Below, piece by piece: positions 16,726 through 24,664 of a stretch of DNA of 40,148 nt. A program made the translations under genes and the position numbers. The notes beneath the pieces are model-generated. The model ran no database searches. It saw only the letters and a program-made list of their open reading frames with translations, and was not told the DNA's origin. The stretch lies in assembly GCF_001083785.1 (NCBI RefSeq), contig NZ_LAVL01000071.1, positions 1 through 40,148 on the forward strand, written 5' to 3'. The DNA is from Nonomuraea sp. SBT364. Lineage in GTDB: Bacteria > Actinomycetota > Actinomycetes > Streptosporangiales > Streptosporangiaceae. Position 1 is the stretch's first letter; every line of letters begins with the position of its first letter.

Positions 16726-17606
16726 TGCGCCGCCTGGAGACGCGCTGGGGGTGGCTCATGGCGCTGCCCGCGATCCTCGGCTTCGCGATCTTCACCGTGG
16801 GCCCGATGCTGGCCTCGTTCGCCTTCAGCCTGACCGACTGGCAGATCGGCGGCAGCCCGTCGTTCACCGGGCTGGACAACTACGCCGAGCTGGCCGGGGA
16901 CGAGCTGTTCTGGAAGTCGCTGAGCGTGACGACGTACTACACGCTCGGCGCCGTGCCGCTCACGCTGATCGTCAGCTTCGCCGTGGCCATGCTGCTCAAC
17001 CAGCGGGCGCGCGGGCTGGCGATCTGGCGGACGATCTTCTACCTGCCGACGCTGGTCCCGGCGATCGCCAACGTGGTGCTCTGGATCTGGATCTTCAACC
17101 CGGACTTCGGGCTGCTCAACTCGCTGCTGCGGGAGGCGGGGCTGCCGACCTCGCAGTGGGTCCACAGCGAGCGGCTGGCGGTCCCGTCGCTGATCGTCAT
17201 GAGCACGTGGGGCTTCGGCAACACCATGGTGATCTTCCTGGCGGGGCTGCAGGGGGTGCCGCGCCACCTGTACGAGGCGGTCTCCATCGACGGCGGCGGG
17301 CCGTGGCGGCGTTTCTGGCACGTGACGCTGCCGATGATGACGCCGACGATCTTCTACAACCTGGTGGTCGGCGTCGTGGGCACCTTCCAGGTGTTCAACC
17401 AGGCGTACGTGATGACCGAGGGCGGGCCGAACCACGCCACGCTCTTCTACGTCTACTACCTGTTCCGCAAGGCCTTCACCGAGAGCGAGATGGGCTACGC
17501 CAGCGCGCTCGCCTGGGTCCTCTTCATGATCATCATGGTGGTGACGTTCCTGTTGTTCCGCAACGCGCGCCGGTGGGTCTACTACGAGATGGCGGGGGCG
17601 CGGTGA
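16725..17606 (+). CDS. ABC sugar importer permease 1 (MalF/UgpA-type)
   Basis: 293 aa; the ATG at 16725 overlaps the preceding stop (TGATG). Six membrane segments. The EAA loop that contacts the ATPase is EAVSIDGGGPWRRFWHVTLP at about residues 184-203. It is the first of two permease subunits of a CUT1 importer and overlaps the second by 4 bases. Confidence 0.93.
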   Translation: MRRLETRWGWLMALPAILGFAIFTVGPMLASFAFSLTDWQIGGSPSFTGLDNYAELAGDELFWKSLSVTTYYTLGAVPLTLIVSFAVAMLLNQRARGLAIWRTIFYLPTLVPAIANVVLWIWIFNPDFGLLNSLLREAGLPTSQWVHSERLAVPSLIVMSTWGFGNTMVIFLAGLQGVPRHLYEAVSIDGGGPWRRFWHVTLPMMTPTIFYNLVVGVVGTFQVFNQAYVMTEGGPNHATLFYVYYLFRKAFTESEMGYASALAWVLFMIIMVVTFLLFRNARRWVYYEMAGAR

Positions 17607-18445
17607 GGGGGCGGCGCCGGTCCGGCAGGGTGCTGCTGTACGTGGCGCTGACGCTCGGCGCGATCCCGACGCTGCTGCCGTTCGCATGGCTGGTCCGCAG
17701 CGCGCTGATGAGCGACGAGCAGATGTTCGCCGCGCCGCCGGAGTGGATCCCGCGGCCGTTCCTGTGGTCGAACTTCGGCGAGGCGCTGACCGCGCAGCCG
17801 TTCGGCCTCTACCTGGTCAACACCGTGGTCATCGCGGTGGTGTGCGTGCTCGGCACCGTGCTCACCTGCACGGTCGCCGCCTTCGCCTTCGCCCGGCTGC
17901 GCTGGCGGGGGCGCAACGTGGTGTTCGCTCTGCTGCTGAGCGGCGTGATGCTGCCGTACGCGGTGACGATCATCCCGACGTTCGTCATGTGGCAGGAGCT
18001 CGGCGCGCTCGACACGTTCCTGCCGCTGACCGTGCCCGCCTGGTTCGCCGGGGCCGGGGGCGGGGTGTTCAACGTGTTCCTGCTGCGGCAGTTCTTCCTG
18101 ACGATCCCGTACGAGCTGGACGAGGCCGCCTACATCGACGGGGCCTCGCCGTGGCGGGTGTACTGGACGATCGTCCTGCCGCTGTCCAGGCCCGCGATCG
18201 TGGTGGTCACGATCTTCACGTTCATCGGCACGTGGAACGACTTCCTCGGGCCGCTGCTCTACCTGCAGGACGAGGACAAGTACACGCTCTCTCTCGGGCT
18301 GGCCTCGTTCCAGAGCGTCTTCATCACCCAGTGGGGCTACCTGATGGCCGCCTCGGCCGCCGTCATCGCGCCGATCGTCGCCCTGTTCTTCTTCCTGCAG
18401 CGCTACTTCATCGAGGGCGTCACGCTCACCGGCATCAAGAACTGA
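17603..18445 (+). CDS. ABC sugar importer permease 2 (MalG/UgpE-type)
   Basis: 280 aa from GTG at 17603, overlapping the preceding TGA (GTGA). Six membrane segments. The EAA loop is DEAAYIDGASPWRVYWTIVL, followed by FTFIGTWNDFLGPLLYL and the usual C-terminus ending VTLTGIKN. It pairs with permease 1. No ATP-binding subunit is encoded nearby; actinomycete CUT1 importers usually share a distant MsiK-type ATPase. Confidence 0.93.
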   Translation: MRGRRRSGRVLLYVALTLGAIPTLLPFAWLVRSALMSDEQMFAAPPEWIPRPFLWSNFGEALTAQPFGLYLVNTVVIAVVCVLGTVLTCTVAAFAFARLRWRGRNVVFALLLSGVMLPYAVTIIPTFVMWQELGALDTFLPLTVPAWFAGAGGGVFNVFLLRQFFLTIPYELDEAAYIDGASPWRVYWTIVLPLSRPAIVVVTIFTFIGTWNDFLGPLLYLQDEDKYTLSLGLASFQSVFITQWGYLMAASAAVIAPIVALFFFLQRYFIEGVTLTGIKN

Positions 18446-18457
18446 GAGGTCAACGCC

Positions 18458-20374
18458 ATGAGACGACCGGCCGTGGTGGCCGCACTCCTCCTGCTCGCGT
18501 CCTTACTCACCGGCGTGCGGCAGCCCGCGTACGCCGCCGCCCCCGCCCAGGTCACCGACATGTTCGGCAGGACCGTCAACGACTACGGCGTCCAGCTCGT
18601 CGACTGGGAGGGCTACCTGGCCAACCCGTACGTGGAGCTCACCGTCCGGCCGCCGCAGGACGCGCGGTTCCCGGTCACGATCGACCTCAAGGCCGAGGGG
18701 ACCTCCCGGCTGATGATGGACCTGCCCAGCGAGCTGACCGCCACCGGGGCCACCAAGCGGCTCACGTTCGCCGGCGCGGCCGAGAGCCGGACCTTCAAGC
18801 TGGCCATCCACTCCAAGCGCGGCCCCGGCGCCGACGAGCTGCACACGCTGCGGCTGGCGATCCGCGACGCCGGCGGCGCGACGTACCAGCAGTCGATGCC
18901 GATCCGCGTGCAGCAGGACCAGAAGAGCGCGCTCGAACCGACGATCCCCATCGCCTTCGACTACCGCTTCGACGACATCACCGGCTACTTCTCCGACCCG
19001 GCCGTGCGCACCGCCTCGGAGGAGGCGGTCAAGGACTGGTTCAGGTTCTTCGACCTGGCGCCGTTCGACACCGTCCCGGCCGGGGCCGAGCCCAACCACC
19101 TGCCGGGCGACGACTGGCAGAACACCGTCAACGTCACCAACCAGTCGGCCTACAACGGCATGTGGGTGCTGTTCCGTGGCATCCAGCGGCCCTACTCGAC
19201 CGGGTACCCGGCCGGCAACGGCCGCTATCACACCAGGGACGGCCGCCAGGTCCCCGGGCCGCTGCACCGGTCCACGGCAATGATCCTGGAGTACGACGAG
19301 GCGGCCAAGCAGCTGTTCACCTCACTGGCCGACGAGGACTGGTACCGGACCGACATCCGCGGCTCGGTGCTGGACGTGCACGGGCTCGTCATGCACGAGT
19401 ACGGCCACGCCGTCGCCTTCCACAGCGACTGGGCCGGCATGCGCTCCTACGTGGCGAACGGCGGCGCCGACCCGGACGTCGTCGCCTACCAGGGCCGCGC
19501 CGTGCCGCTGGACGGCAGCTACCACATCCCCGGCGACCAGCCGTACTGGGACCGGCTCAGCGGGCAGAGCGGCGGCTGGACGCACCTGTTCCCGACCCGG
19601 CGGTGGATGCTCACCAAGCTCGCGCTGCTGGTCGCCGAGAACGCCGGCTGGACGCTGAACCGCGACCTCACCCCGTTCCTCGAACCCGCCATCCGCACCA
19701 CCTCGCTCCCCGCGGCCACCCCCGGCCAGGCCTACCGGCAGACGCTCGACGCCGAGGGCGGCGTGCCGTTCTACGACTGGCAGGTCACCGGCGGCACGCT
19801 GCCGCCCGGTCTCACGCTCGACCGGTTCACCGGCACGATCGCCGGCACCCCGGCCTCGGCGGGCACCTACGAGTTCACCGTGCGCCTGCGTGACTACGAC
19901 GCGCTCAGCACGCCGGTGACCCGGACCCTGCGCCTGGCCGTCGGCGGCGACGGCCAGGCGAACGTGGCCCGCGACGCCACCCCGGCGGCCTCCTACACCT
20001 CGCCGTGGGAGAGCGTCGCGGCGATCAACGACGGCCGCGAGCCGCAGAGCTCGAACGACACCGCCAATCCCCGCTGGGGGACCTGGCCGCGGACCGGCAC
20101 GCAGTGGGCCGAGCTGACCTGGCCCGCCGCCCGGCGGATCAGCGCGGCCGAGGTGTACTTCTTCGACGACGGCGGCGGCGTCCGGGTGCCCGCCTCGTGG
20201 AAGCTCCAGTACTGGAACGGCACCGCCTACGCCAACATCCCCGGCGCCTACCCGCGCGCCCTGAACGCCTACAACCGGGTCGCGTTCACCGCCGTGAACA
20301 CGACCAGGCTGCGGGTGTCGATGGACAGCGGCCAGGGCTCGCCCGGCCTGCTGGAGGTGCGGGCCTACGCCTGA
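18458..20374 (+). CDS. Secreted HEXXH metallopeptidase with He_PIG and discoidin-like domains
   Basis: 638 aa. Signal peptide cleaved near residue 27 (AYA/AAP). N-terminal beta-rich region at about 30-160, then a zinc site VMHEYGHAVAFHSDW: His313, Glu314, His317, with His322 and Asp324 as possible further ligands. The spacing is not the metzincin HEXXHXXGXXH. An Ig-like (He_PIG) repeat follows (409-495, motif GGTLPPGLTLD.FTGTIAGTP), then a discoidin-like module (500-638) closely similar to the end of the glycosidase at 7525. I do not recognise the catalytic family. It is last in the GH127/importer operon, 12 bp after the permease, which suggests it cleaves the protein part of an arabinosylated glycoprotein. 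Confidence 0.8.
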   Translation: MRRPAVVAALLLLASLLTGVRQPAYAAAPAQVTDMFGRTVNDYGVQLVDWEGYLANPYVELTVRPPQDARFPVTIDLKAEGTSRLMMDLPSELTATGATKRLTFAGAAESRTFKLAIHSKRGPGADELHTLRLAIRDAGGATYQQSMPIRVQQDQKSALEPTIPIAFDYRFDDITGYFSDPAVRTASEEAVKDWFRFFDLAPFDTVPAGAEPNHLPGDDWQNTVNVTNQSAYNGMWVLFRGIQRPYSTGYPAGNGRYHTRDGRQVPGPLHRSTAMILEYDEAAKQLFTSLADEDWYRTDIRGSVLDVHGLVMHEYGHAVAFHSDWAGMRSYVANGGADPDVVAYQGRAVPLDGSYHIPGDQPYWDRLSGQSGGWTHLFPTRRWMLTKLALLVAENAGWTLNRDLTPFLEPAIRTTSLPAATPGQAYRQTLDAEGGVPFYDWQVTGGTLPPGLTLDRFTGTIAGTPASAGTYEFTVRLRDYDALSTPVTRTLRLAVGGDGQANVARDATPAASYTSPWESVAAINDGREPQSSNDTANPRWGTWPRTGTQWAELTWPAARRISAAEVYFFDDGGGVRVPASWKLQYWNGTAYANIPGAYPRALNAYNRVAFTAVNTTRLRVSMDSGQGSPGLLEVRAYA

Positions 20375-21195
20375 GGGGCGAAGGCGGCGGCGTGCTCGCG
20401 CACCCACTGCGCGAACGTCCTGGCGGGGCGGCCGGTCACCTCCTCCACGGTGGGCAGCACCGTGTAGCCGGCCGCCGGCGGGTCGGTGCGCATCATGAGG
20501 AAGAAGGCCACGTCGTCGTCCGAGTAGCCCTCCGCGCGCCACCGCGCCACCATCTCGTCCCGGCCGAGCTCGACGAAGCGCACCTCACGGCCGAGCACCT
20601 CGCCGATCACCCGCACCTTGTCCGGCGGCGTCAGCGCCTCCGGGCCCGTCAGCCAGTACTCGCGGCCCGCGTGGCCGTCGCCCGTCAGCGCGGCGGCGGC
20701 CACGGCGGCGATGTCCGCCTCGTGCACCATCGCGCTCCTGGACTCGGCGAACCCGTCGCGCACCACCCCCTCCGAGGCGATCGAAGCGGCCCACTCCAGC
20801 GCGTTGGACATGAACTCCACCGGCGCCAGGGCGGTGCACTCCAGCCCGCCGGCCTCGATCGCCTCCTCCAGCGGGCTCTTGCCCACGTCCCCCTTCAGCA
20901 CCGTCACCTTGCGCACGCCCGACCCGACCGCCAGCTCAACCAGGCCGGGGCCGTTCGTCAGCGGCTGGAAGTCCGCCGCGTCGAAGCTGATCAGGTGGGC
21001 GGCGGTGACGCCGGTGAACGCCCCGGCGAGGCTGCCGGTGTCGGCCAGGTTGCCGGCCACCACCTCGGCGCCCTCGGGCAGGTCCGCCTTCGCCGGGTCT
21101 CGGGTGAGCGCGCGGACCCGGTGCCCGGCGGACAGCAACTGCTCGACCAGGGGGCGGCCGACGTTGCCGGTCGCGCCCGCCACAAGAATGGTCAT
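20365..21195 (-). CDS. NmrA-like NAD(P)-binding oxidoreductase
   Basis: 276 aa from the ATG at 21195, preceded by GGAAGGAG at good spacing; the frame extends 28 codons further upstream without support. N-terminal Rossmann motif VAGATGNVGRP (GxxGxxG) and ALTRDPAKADLP are typical of NmrA/QOR2-type proteins, which reduce quinones or sense NADP. Its stop overlaps the peptidase gene tail-to-tail by 10 bp. It diverges from a WYL/HTH regulator with an 82-bp gap, a common arrangement in which the regulator controls the reductase. Substrate unknown. Confidence 0.88.
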   Translation of the reverse strand: MTILVAGATGNVGRPLVEQLLSAGHRVRALTRDPAKADLPEGAEVVAGNLADTGSLAGAFTGVTAAHLISFDAADFQPLTNGPGLVELAVGSGVRKVTVLKGDVGKSPLEEAIEAGGLECTALAPVEFMSNALEWAASIASEGVVRDGFAESRSAMVHEADIAAVAAAALTGDGHAGREYWLTGPEALTPPDKVRVIGEVLGREVRFVELGRDEMVARWRAEGYSDDDVAFFLMMRTDPPAAGYTVLPTVEEVTGRPARTFAQWVREHAAAFAPQA

Positions 21196-21277
21196 GGAAT
21201 TCTCCTTCCGTCGTGCCGCCGACGCTAGAGGGGTTCGCGGCCGGATCCTGTCCGCGATCGGTGCGAGGATCGTCGTC

Positions 21278-22243
21278 ATGTTGGAGACCTCGGCGCGGCT
21301 GCTCCGGTTGCTGGCGCTGCTGCAGTCGCGCCGCTACTGGCAGGGCGCGGAGCTGGCCGGCCAGCTCGGCGTCAGCCCCCGCACGGTACGGCGCGACGTC
21401 GGCAAGCTGCGTGAGCTCGGCTACCCGATCGAGGCGGAGGGCGGGGTCGGCGGCGGCTACCAGCTCGGCGCGGGCGCGTCGCTGCCGCCGCTGCTGCTCG
21501 ACGACGAGGAGGCGGTCGCCGTCGCCGTCGGGCTGCGCTCGGCGGCCTCGAGCGGCGTCACCGGCATCGCCGAGACGTCGGTGCGCGCGCTGGCCAAGCT
21601 GGACCAGGTGCTGCCCTCCCGGCTGCGCCACCAGGTCGGCGCGCTCGGCGCGGCCATGGTCACCATGCCGTCCGGCGGCCCCGTCGTCGACGCCGCCCTG
21701 CTGACGACCATCGCCGCCGCCGTGCGCGACCACGAGCGGCTGCGCTTCACGTACGTGGACGGCGACGGGTCGGCGAGCGAGCGGGACGTGGAGCCGTACC
21801 GGCTGGTCAGCGGCGGGCGGCGGTGGTACCTGTTCGGGTGGGACACCGGCCGGGGCGGCTGGCGGACCTTCCGCGCCGACCGCGTCACGCCGCGCGTGCC
21901 GCACGGCCCGCGCTTCACGCCCCGCCCGCTGCCCGCCGAGGACCTGGCGGGATACCTGGCCGAGGGCATGACGTCCGGCCGTCACCGCTACCGGGCGGTG
22001 CTCACCATGCACGGCCCGGCCGCGGACGTGGCCGCCGAGGTCCCGCCCACGCTCGGCACCGTGGAGCCGCTCGGCGAGCGCACCTGCACGCTGCGGATCG
22101 GCTCCGACAGCCTGGACCACCTGGCGGTGTGGGTGGCCGCGTTCGGCTTCGAGTTCGAGGTGCGCGAGCCGCCCGAGCTGGTGGCGCACCTGCGCACGCT
22201 GACCGGCCGCCTGCGGCGGGCGATCCCGCCGGCCGGCGGCTGA
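21278..22243 (+). CDS. YafY-type HTH-WYL transcriptional regulator
   Basis: 321 aa. N-terminal HTH at about 5-60 (LLALLQSRRYWQGAELAGQL, SPRTVRRDV), then a WYL domain at about 145-220 (LRFTYVDGDGSASERDVEPY, WYLFGWD) and a C-terminal WCX-type extension. WYL domains sense nucleotides or other small ligands. Divergent from the NmrA-like reductase, which is its likely target. No clear ribosome site precedes the ATG. Confidence 0.9.
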   Translation: MLETSARLLRLLALLQSRRYWQGAELAGQLGVSPRTVRRDVGKLRELGYPIEAEGGVGGGYQLGAGASLPPLLLDDEEAVAVAVGLRSAASSGVTGIAETSVRALAKLDQVLPSRLRHQVGALGAAMVTMPSGGPVVDAALLTTIAAAVRDHERLRFTYVDGDGSASERDVEPYRLVSGGRRWYLFGWDTGRGGWRTFRADRVTPRVPHGPRFTPRPLPAEDLAGYLAEGMTSGRHRYRAVLTMHGPAADVAAEVPPTLGTVEPLGERTCTLRIGSDSLDHLAVWVAAFGFEFEVREPPELVAHLRTLTGRLRRAIPPAGG

Positions 22244-22265
22244 CCCGTACGGCCCCGGCACGGCC

Positions 22266-22850
22266 TCAGGCGCGGCGGCGGGCGCGGTAGGCGGTGGCCT
22301 TGGCCCGGTTCTGGCACGACAGGCCGCAGAAGCGGCGGGAGGCGTTGCGGGTGACGTCGAAGAAGACCAGGTCGCATCCGGCCGCCTCGCACGAGCGCAG
22401 CCGCACGCCCTGGCCGACGCCGATCACCATGGCCAGTGCGGTGCCCATGCTGGCGGCCCACGCGTCGACCGTCCCGGCGTCGCGGGCGTGGAAGGACAGC
22501 ATGGGCGGCTCCCCGTACAGGCAGGGAACGGCGCCGTGGCGGACGAGCATCGCGTTCAGCTCCTCGACGGCGCCGGGCGCCGCGGTGAACACCGGGTGCA
22601 GCCCCTCGGCGACGGCGGCCAGGGCATCGGCGTCGCCGGCCTCGCGCGGGCGGCCGGCGGGCTCGGTGACGGCTGCGGTGAGGGCCGTCAGGCGCTCGGC
22701 GCCGCTTTCCGGCGGCTCGACGGGGCGGCCGCGGGCCTGGGTGATCACGAGGGTGTTCACCAGTACGACGGCCAGCTCCACCCACCGCCCGACATAACTG
22801 TCTATTTGGGATTGACCAGTGATGCGCCATGCCTCTATCGTCACTGTCAC
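22266..22850 (-). CDS. CGNR zinc-finger / ABATE domain protein
   Basis: 194 aa. The N-terminal ABATE-like part contains VELAVVLVNTLV. The C-terminal zinc finger has Cys154-X4-Cys159 and Cys175-X3-Cys179 followed by QNR, a variant of the CGNR signature, then a basic tail. The family is thought to regulate transcription; ligands are unknown. The GTG at 22850 has no ribosome site, and a start nearer VELAVVLVNTL is possible. It diverges from the SCO6745-type gene at 22879 with only 28 bp between, so shared control is likely. Confidence 0.8.
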   Translation of the reverse strand: MTVTIEAWRITGQSQIDSYVGRWVELAVVLVNTLVITQARGRPVEPPESGAERLTALTAAVTEPAGRPREAGDADALAAVAEGLHPVFTAAPGAVEELNAMLVRHGAVPCLYGEPPMLSFHARDAGTVDAWAASMGTALAMVIGVGQGVRLRSCEAAGCDLVFFDVTRNASRRFCGLSCQNRAKATAYRARRRA

Positions 22851-22866
22851 ACCTTAACTAGACAGT
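22797..22866. repeat. 8-bp inverted repeat flanking the divergent start region
   Basis: ACTGTCTA (22797-22804) and TAGACAGT (22859-22866) are perfect inverse copies 54 bp apart. One lies in the first codons of the CGNR gene, the other 12 bp before the SCO6745-type ATG. They could be paired binding sites; 8 bp over 70 bp may also be chance. Confidence 0.3.
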
Positions 22867-22878
22867 GAGGATCTCGTC

Positions 22879-23748
22879 ATGTCGAAGCTTGCCCGGAGCA
22901 TGTGGCACCAGCTTGAGCCCATTCACGCGGTCGTGTACTTCTCGCCGGAGGCGTTCGGGGAGGCGGCGGCGCTCGGCTACGACGTCGAGTCGCGCTGGCC
23001 CTCCTACTTCGCCTACCGGCTGGCCCCGCTGGGGGCGGCAGGCGCCCGGGCGGCCACCTCCGCCTGCTACAGCTTCAGCCCCGCCATGATCGCCGAGCAC
23101 GTGCCCGCCGTCTGGGAGGTGGCCGGCCCCGCCGAGGTGCTGCGGGCCAGGATCACCGCGGTCGACAAGACGTACCGGACCCTGCTCGGCGACAAGGTGG
23201 ACAGCGCCGAACTGGCCGAGGCGGCCGAGCTCGCCGGGCGGGCCGCCGCGAGCGTGAGCGTGGCGGCGCGGCCGCTCGCCGCCGCCAACCTGGACCTGCC
23301 CTGGCCGCGTGAGCCGCACCTGGCGCTGTGGCACGCCGCCACGGTGCTGCGCGAGCACCGCGGCGACGGCCACCTGGCCGCGCTGCTGGCCGCCGGGCTC
23401 GACCCGTGCGAGTCGCTCGTCTCGTTCGCGGCGATCGGCGCGGCCCCCGCGGAGACCTTCGCCGGTCGCGGCTGGACGGCGGACGAGTGGGCGGCCGCGC
23501 GCGAACGGCTGGCCGCCCGCGGGCTGGTCGACGACGCCGGCCTGGCGACCGAGCGGGGCCGCGACCTGCGTGACCAGGTGGAGCGGATGACCGACGAACT
23601 GGCCGCCGGGCCGTGGCGGGCCCTGGGCGAGGACGGCGCGGCCCGCCTGGCGCAGCTGATCGGCCCCGTCCTGGGCCCCGTCTTCGAGGCCGGCCTGCTG
23701 CCGATGACCAGCACGCTGGGCATCGCCACGGTCAAGGCGCCCGACTGA
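22879..23748 (+). CDS. SCO6745/SalK-family helical protein
   Basis: 289 aa. The N-terminus MWHQLEPIHAVVYFSPEA, the WPSYFAYRLAPLG motif and the winged-helix-like C-terminal part (RLAARGLVDDAGLATERG) match the actinobacterial SCO6745 family. The biochemical role is not established. No membrane segment or signal peptide. A weak GAGG is 9 bases before the ATG. The gene ends base-to-base with the VOC gene on the other strand: its TGA and the opposing TCA form TGATCA. Confidence 0.85.
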   Translation: MSKLARSMWHQLEPIHAVVYFSPEAFGEAAALGYDVESRWPSYFAYRLAPLGAAGARAATSACYSFSPAMIAEHVPAVWEVAGPAEVLRARITAVDKTYRTLLGDKVDSAELAEAAELAGRAAASVSVAARPLAAANLDLPWPREPHLALWHAATVLREHRGDGHLAALLAAGLDPCESLVSFAAIGAAPAETFAGRGWTADEWAAARERLAARGLVDDAGLATERGRDLRDQVERMTDELAAGPWRALGEDGAARLAQLIGPVLGPVFEAGLLPMTSTLGIATVKAPD

Positions 23749-24090
23749 TCACCCGAAGCCGGGGGCGGGCTGCCACAGGCCGATGACGGTGCCCTGGTCG
23801 TCGGTGCACGTGCAGCCCCGGCCGGACTTGCTGTCCATCACGTCCCCCGTGCTGCCGCCGAGCTCACGCACCCGCTCGATCGCCGCGTCGATGTCGGGCA
23901 CGTGGTAGTAGAGGTTGGGCTGCGACGAGGGGCCGCCGGACACGAAGCCCATCGGCACGGCCGTGTTCGTGATGTGCAGGTAGCTCTCGTGCTCCCGCTT
24001 CCCCTCCCAGCCGAACAGCCCGCCGTAGAAGGCGGCGGCCCGGTCCAGGTCCGTCACCGACAGCGTGTAGTAGCCGAGTTCGGCGGCCAT
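23749..24090 (-). CDS. VOC-fold (glyoxalase/bleomycin-resistance-like) protein
   Basis: 113 aa. ATG at 24090, chosen for GGAGGT 6-7 bases upstream and for the first family beta strand GYYTLSVTDLDRAAAFYGGL. Later motifs PNLYYHVPDIDAAIERVRELGG and CTDDQGTVIGLWQP complete one VOC module, so the protein probably acts as a dimer. One His and a Glu replacement are hard to place, so I cannot say whether a metal site is intact. Substrate unknown. Confidence 0.9.
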   Translation of the reverse strand: MAAELGYYTLSVTDLDRAAAFYGGLFGWEGKREHESYLHITNTAVPMGFVSGGPSSQPNLYYHVPDIDAAIERVRELGGSTGDVMDSKSGRGCTCTDDQGTVIGLWQPAPGFG

Positions 24091-24275
24091 ATCGCTACCT
24101 CCAGGATGATCAGCGCTGTCGTTGGATGTCATCAGCATAACGAAGCCGTCGCAGCTCAACGGCAACGCTGACGCTGGACGCGACGCCGGTGGCGCCCGCC
24201 GGCCCGGCTCGTCCATGGACCACGCGGACCGGCTTCTCGCACCGGCACGTAGTGTGAAGACGTCCCCGATCATTG

Positions 24276-24327
24276 CCTGGTTGGGACGAAACCCGCCGCT
24301 CCTCGGACCGACCATCCGAACACCAGG
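24276..24327 (+). ncRNA. Candidate structured RNA (three-way junction)
   Basis: An outer stem CCTGGT (24276-24281)/ACCAGG (24322-24327) closes two hairpins: TGGG (24282-24285)/CCCG (24292-24295, one G-T pair) with loop ACGAAA, and TCGGA (24303-24307)/TCCGA (24315-24319) with loop CCGACCA. An intrinsic terminator follows 10 bases later on the same strand. No coding frame here looks real. It matches no RNA family I can name; pairing was done by eye. Confidence 0.35.
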
Positions 24328-24337
24328 GGTGGCAGCG

Positions 24338-24370
24338 GCCCCCGCCCGCCACGCGCCGGCGGGGGCTTTT
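24338..24370 (+). terminator. Intrinsic terminator with T-run
   Basis: GCCCCCGCC (24338-24346) and GGCGGGGGC (24358-24366) form a perfect 9-bp stem with an 11-base loop, followed by TTTT. It is the only T-run terminator seen in the window. It ends a plus-strand transcript even though no plus-strand gene lies between 24091 and here. Confidence 0.75.
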
Positions 24371-24412
24371 CGTGCCTGCCGCCCGCTGGAGCGCCGTCAC
24401 GCCACCCGCCGG

Positions 24413-24664
24413 TCACCCCTCCGCCGGGGCGCGGCGGGGCCGGCCTCCCTTGCGAGCGCGGCGCTCCGCCGGCTCCCGCTCAGCGGCTTCGAGCTCGGCG
24501 ATCTCCTGAAGGGTGCCGTGCTGCCGGATGTCGGCCCGGATGTGATCAAGAAGGCGGGCCGATCGGTCGGTGCCGAGGCGCGCGGCGACGCTCTTGTAGG
24601 CGCCTCACATGCGGCGGGGGACGCGCAGGCCGGTGACGTATGTGTGGTCGCGTTCATTGGTCAC
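24413..24664 (-). pseudogene. Decayed small gene (in-frame stop plus frameshift), possible DNA-binding protein
   Basis: Reading from GTG at 24664, the frame gives VTNERDHTYVTGLRVPRRM and then TGA (24607-24605). In the same frame GAYKSVAARLGTDR follows. After a shift of frame at about 24563 it continues SARLLDHIRADIRQHGTLQE and an acidic-basic tail rich in Glu and Arg that ends KGGRPRRAPAEG at a TGA (24415-24413). The joined product (about 83 aa) reads smoothly, with a 'LRVP' strand and following helix like ribbon-helix-helix proteins. The two breaks and the lack of a start signal suggest a dead gene. The family guess is weak. Confidence 0.45.

Noticed and set aside
18458..20374. Metzincin-type peptidase
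   Set aside because: The third His falls one residue too early for HEXXHXXGXXH and the Gly is missing; only a generic HEXXH assignment is justified.
24276..24370. tRNA gene at the structured-RNA candidate
   Set aside because: No 7-bp acceptor stem, no TTC-type T loop and no anticodon arm of the right size could be drawn.
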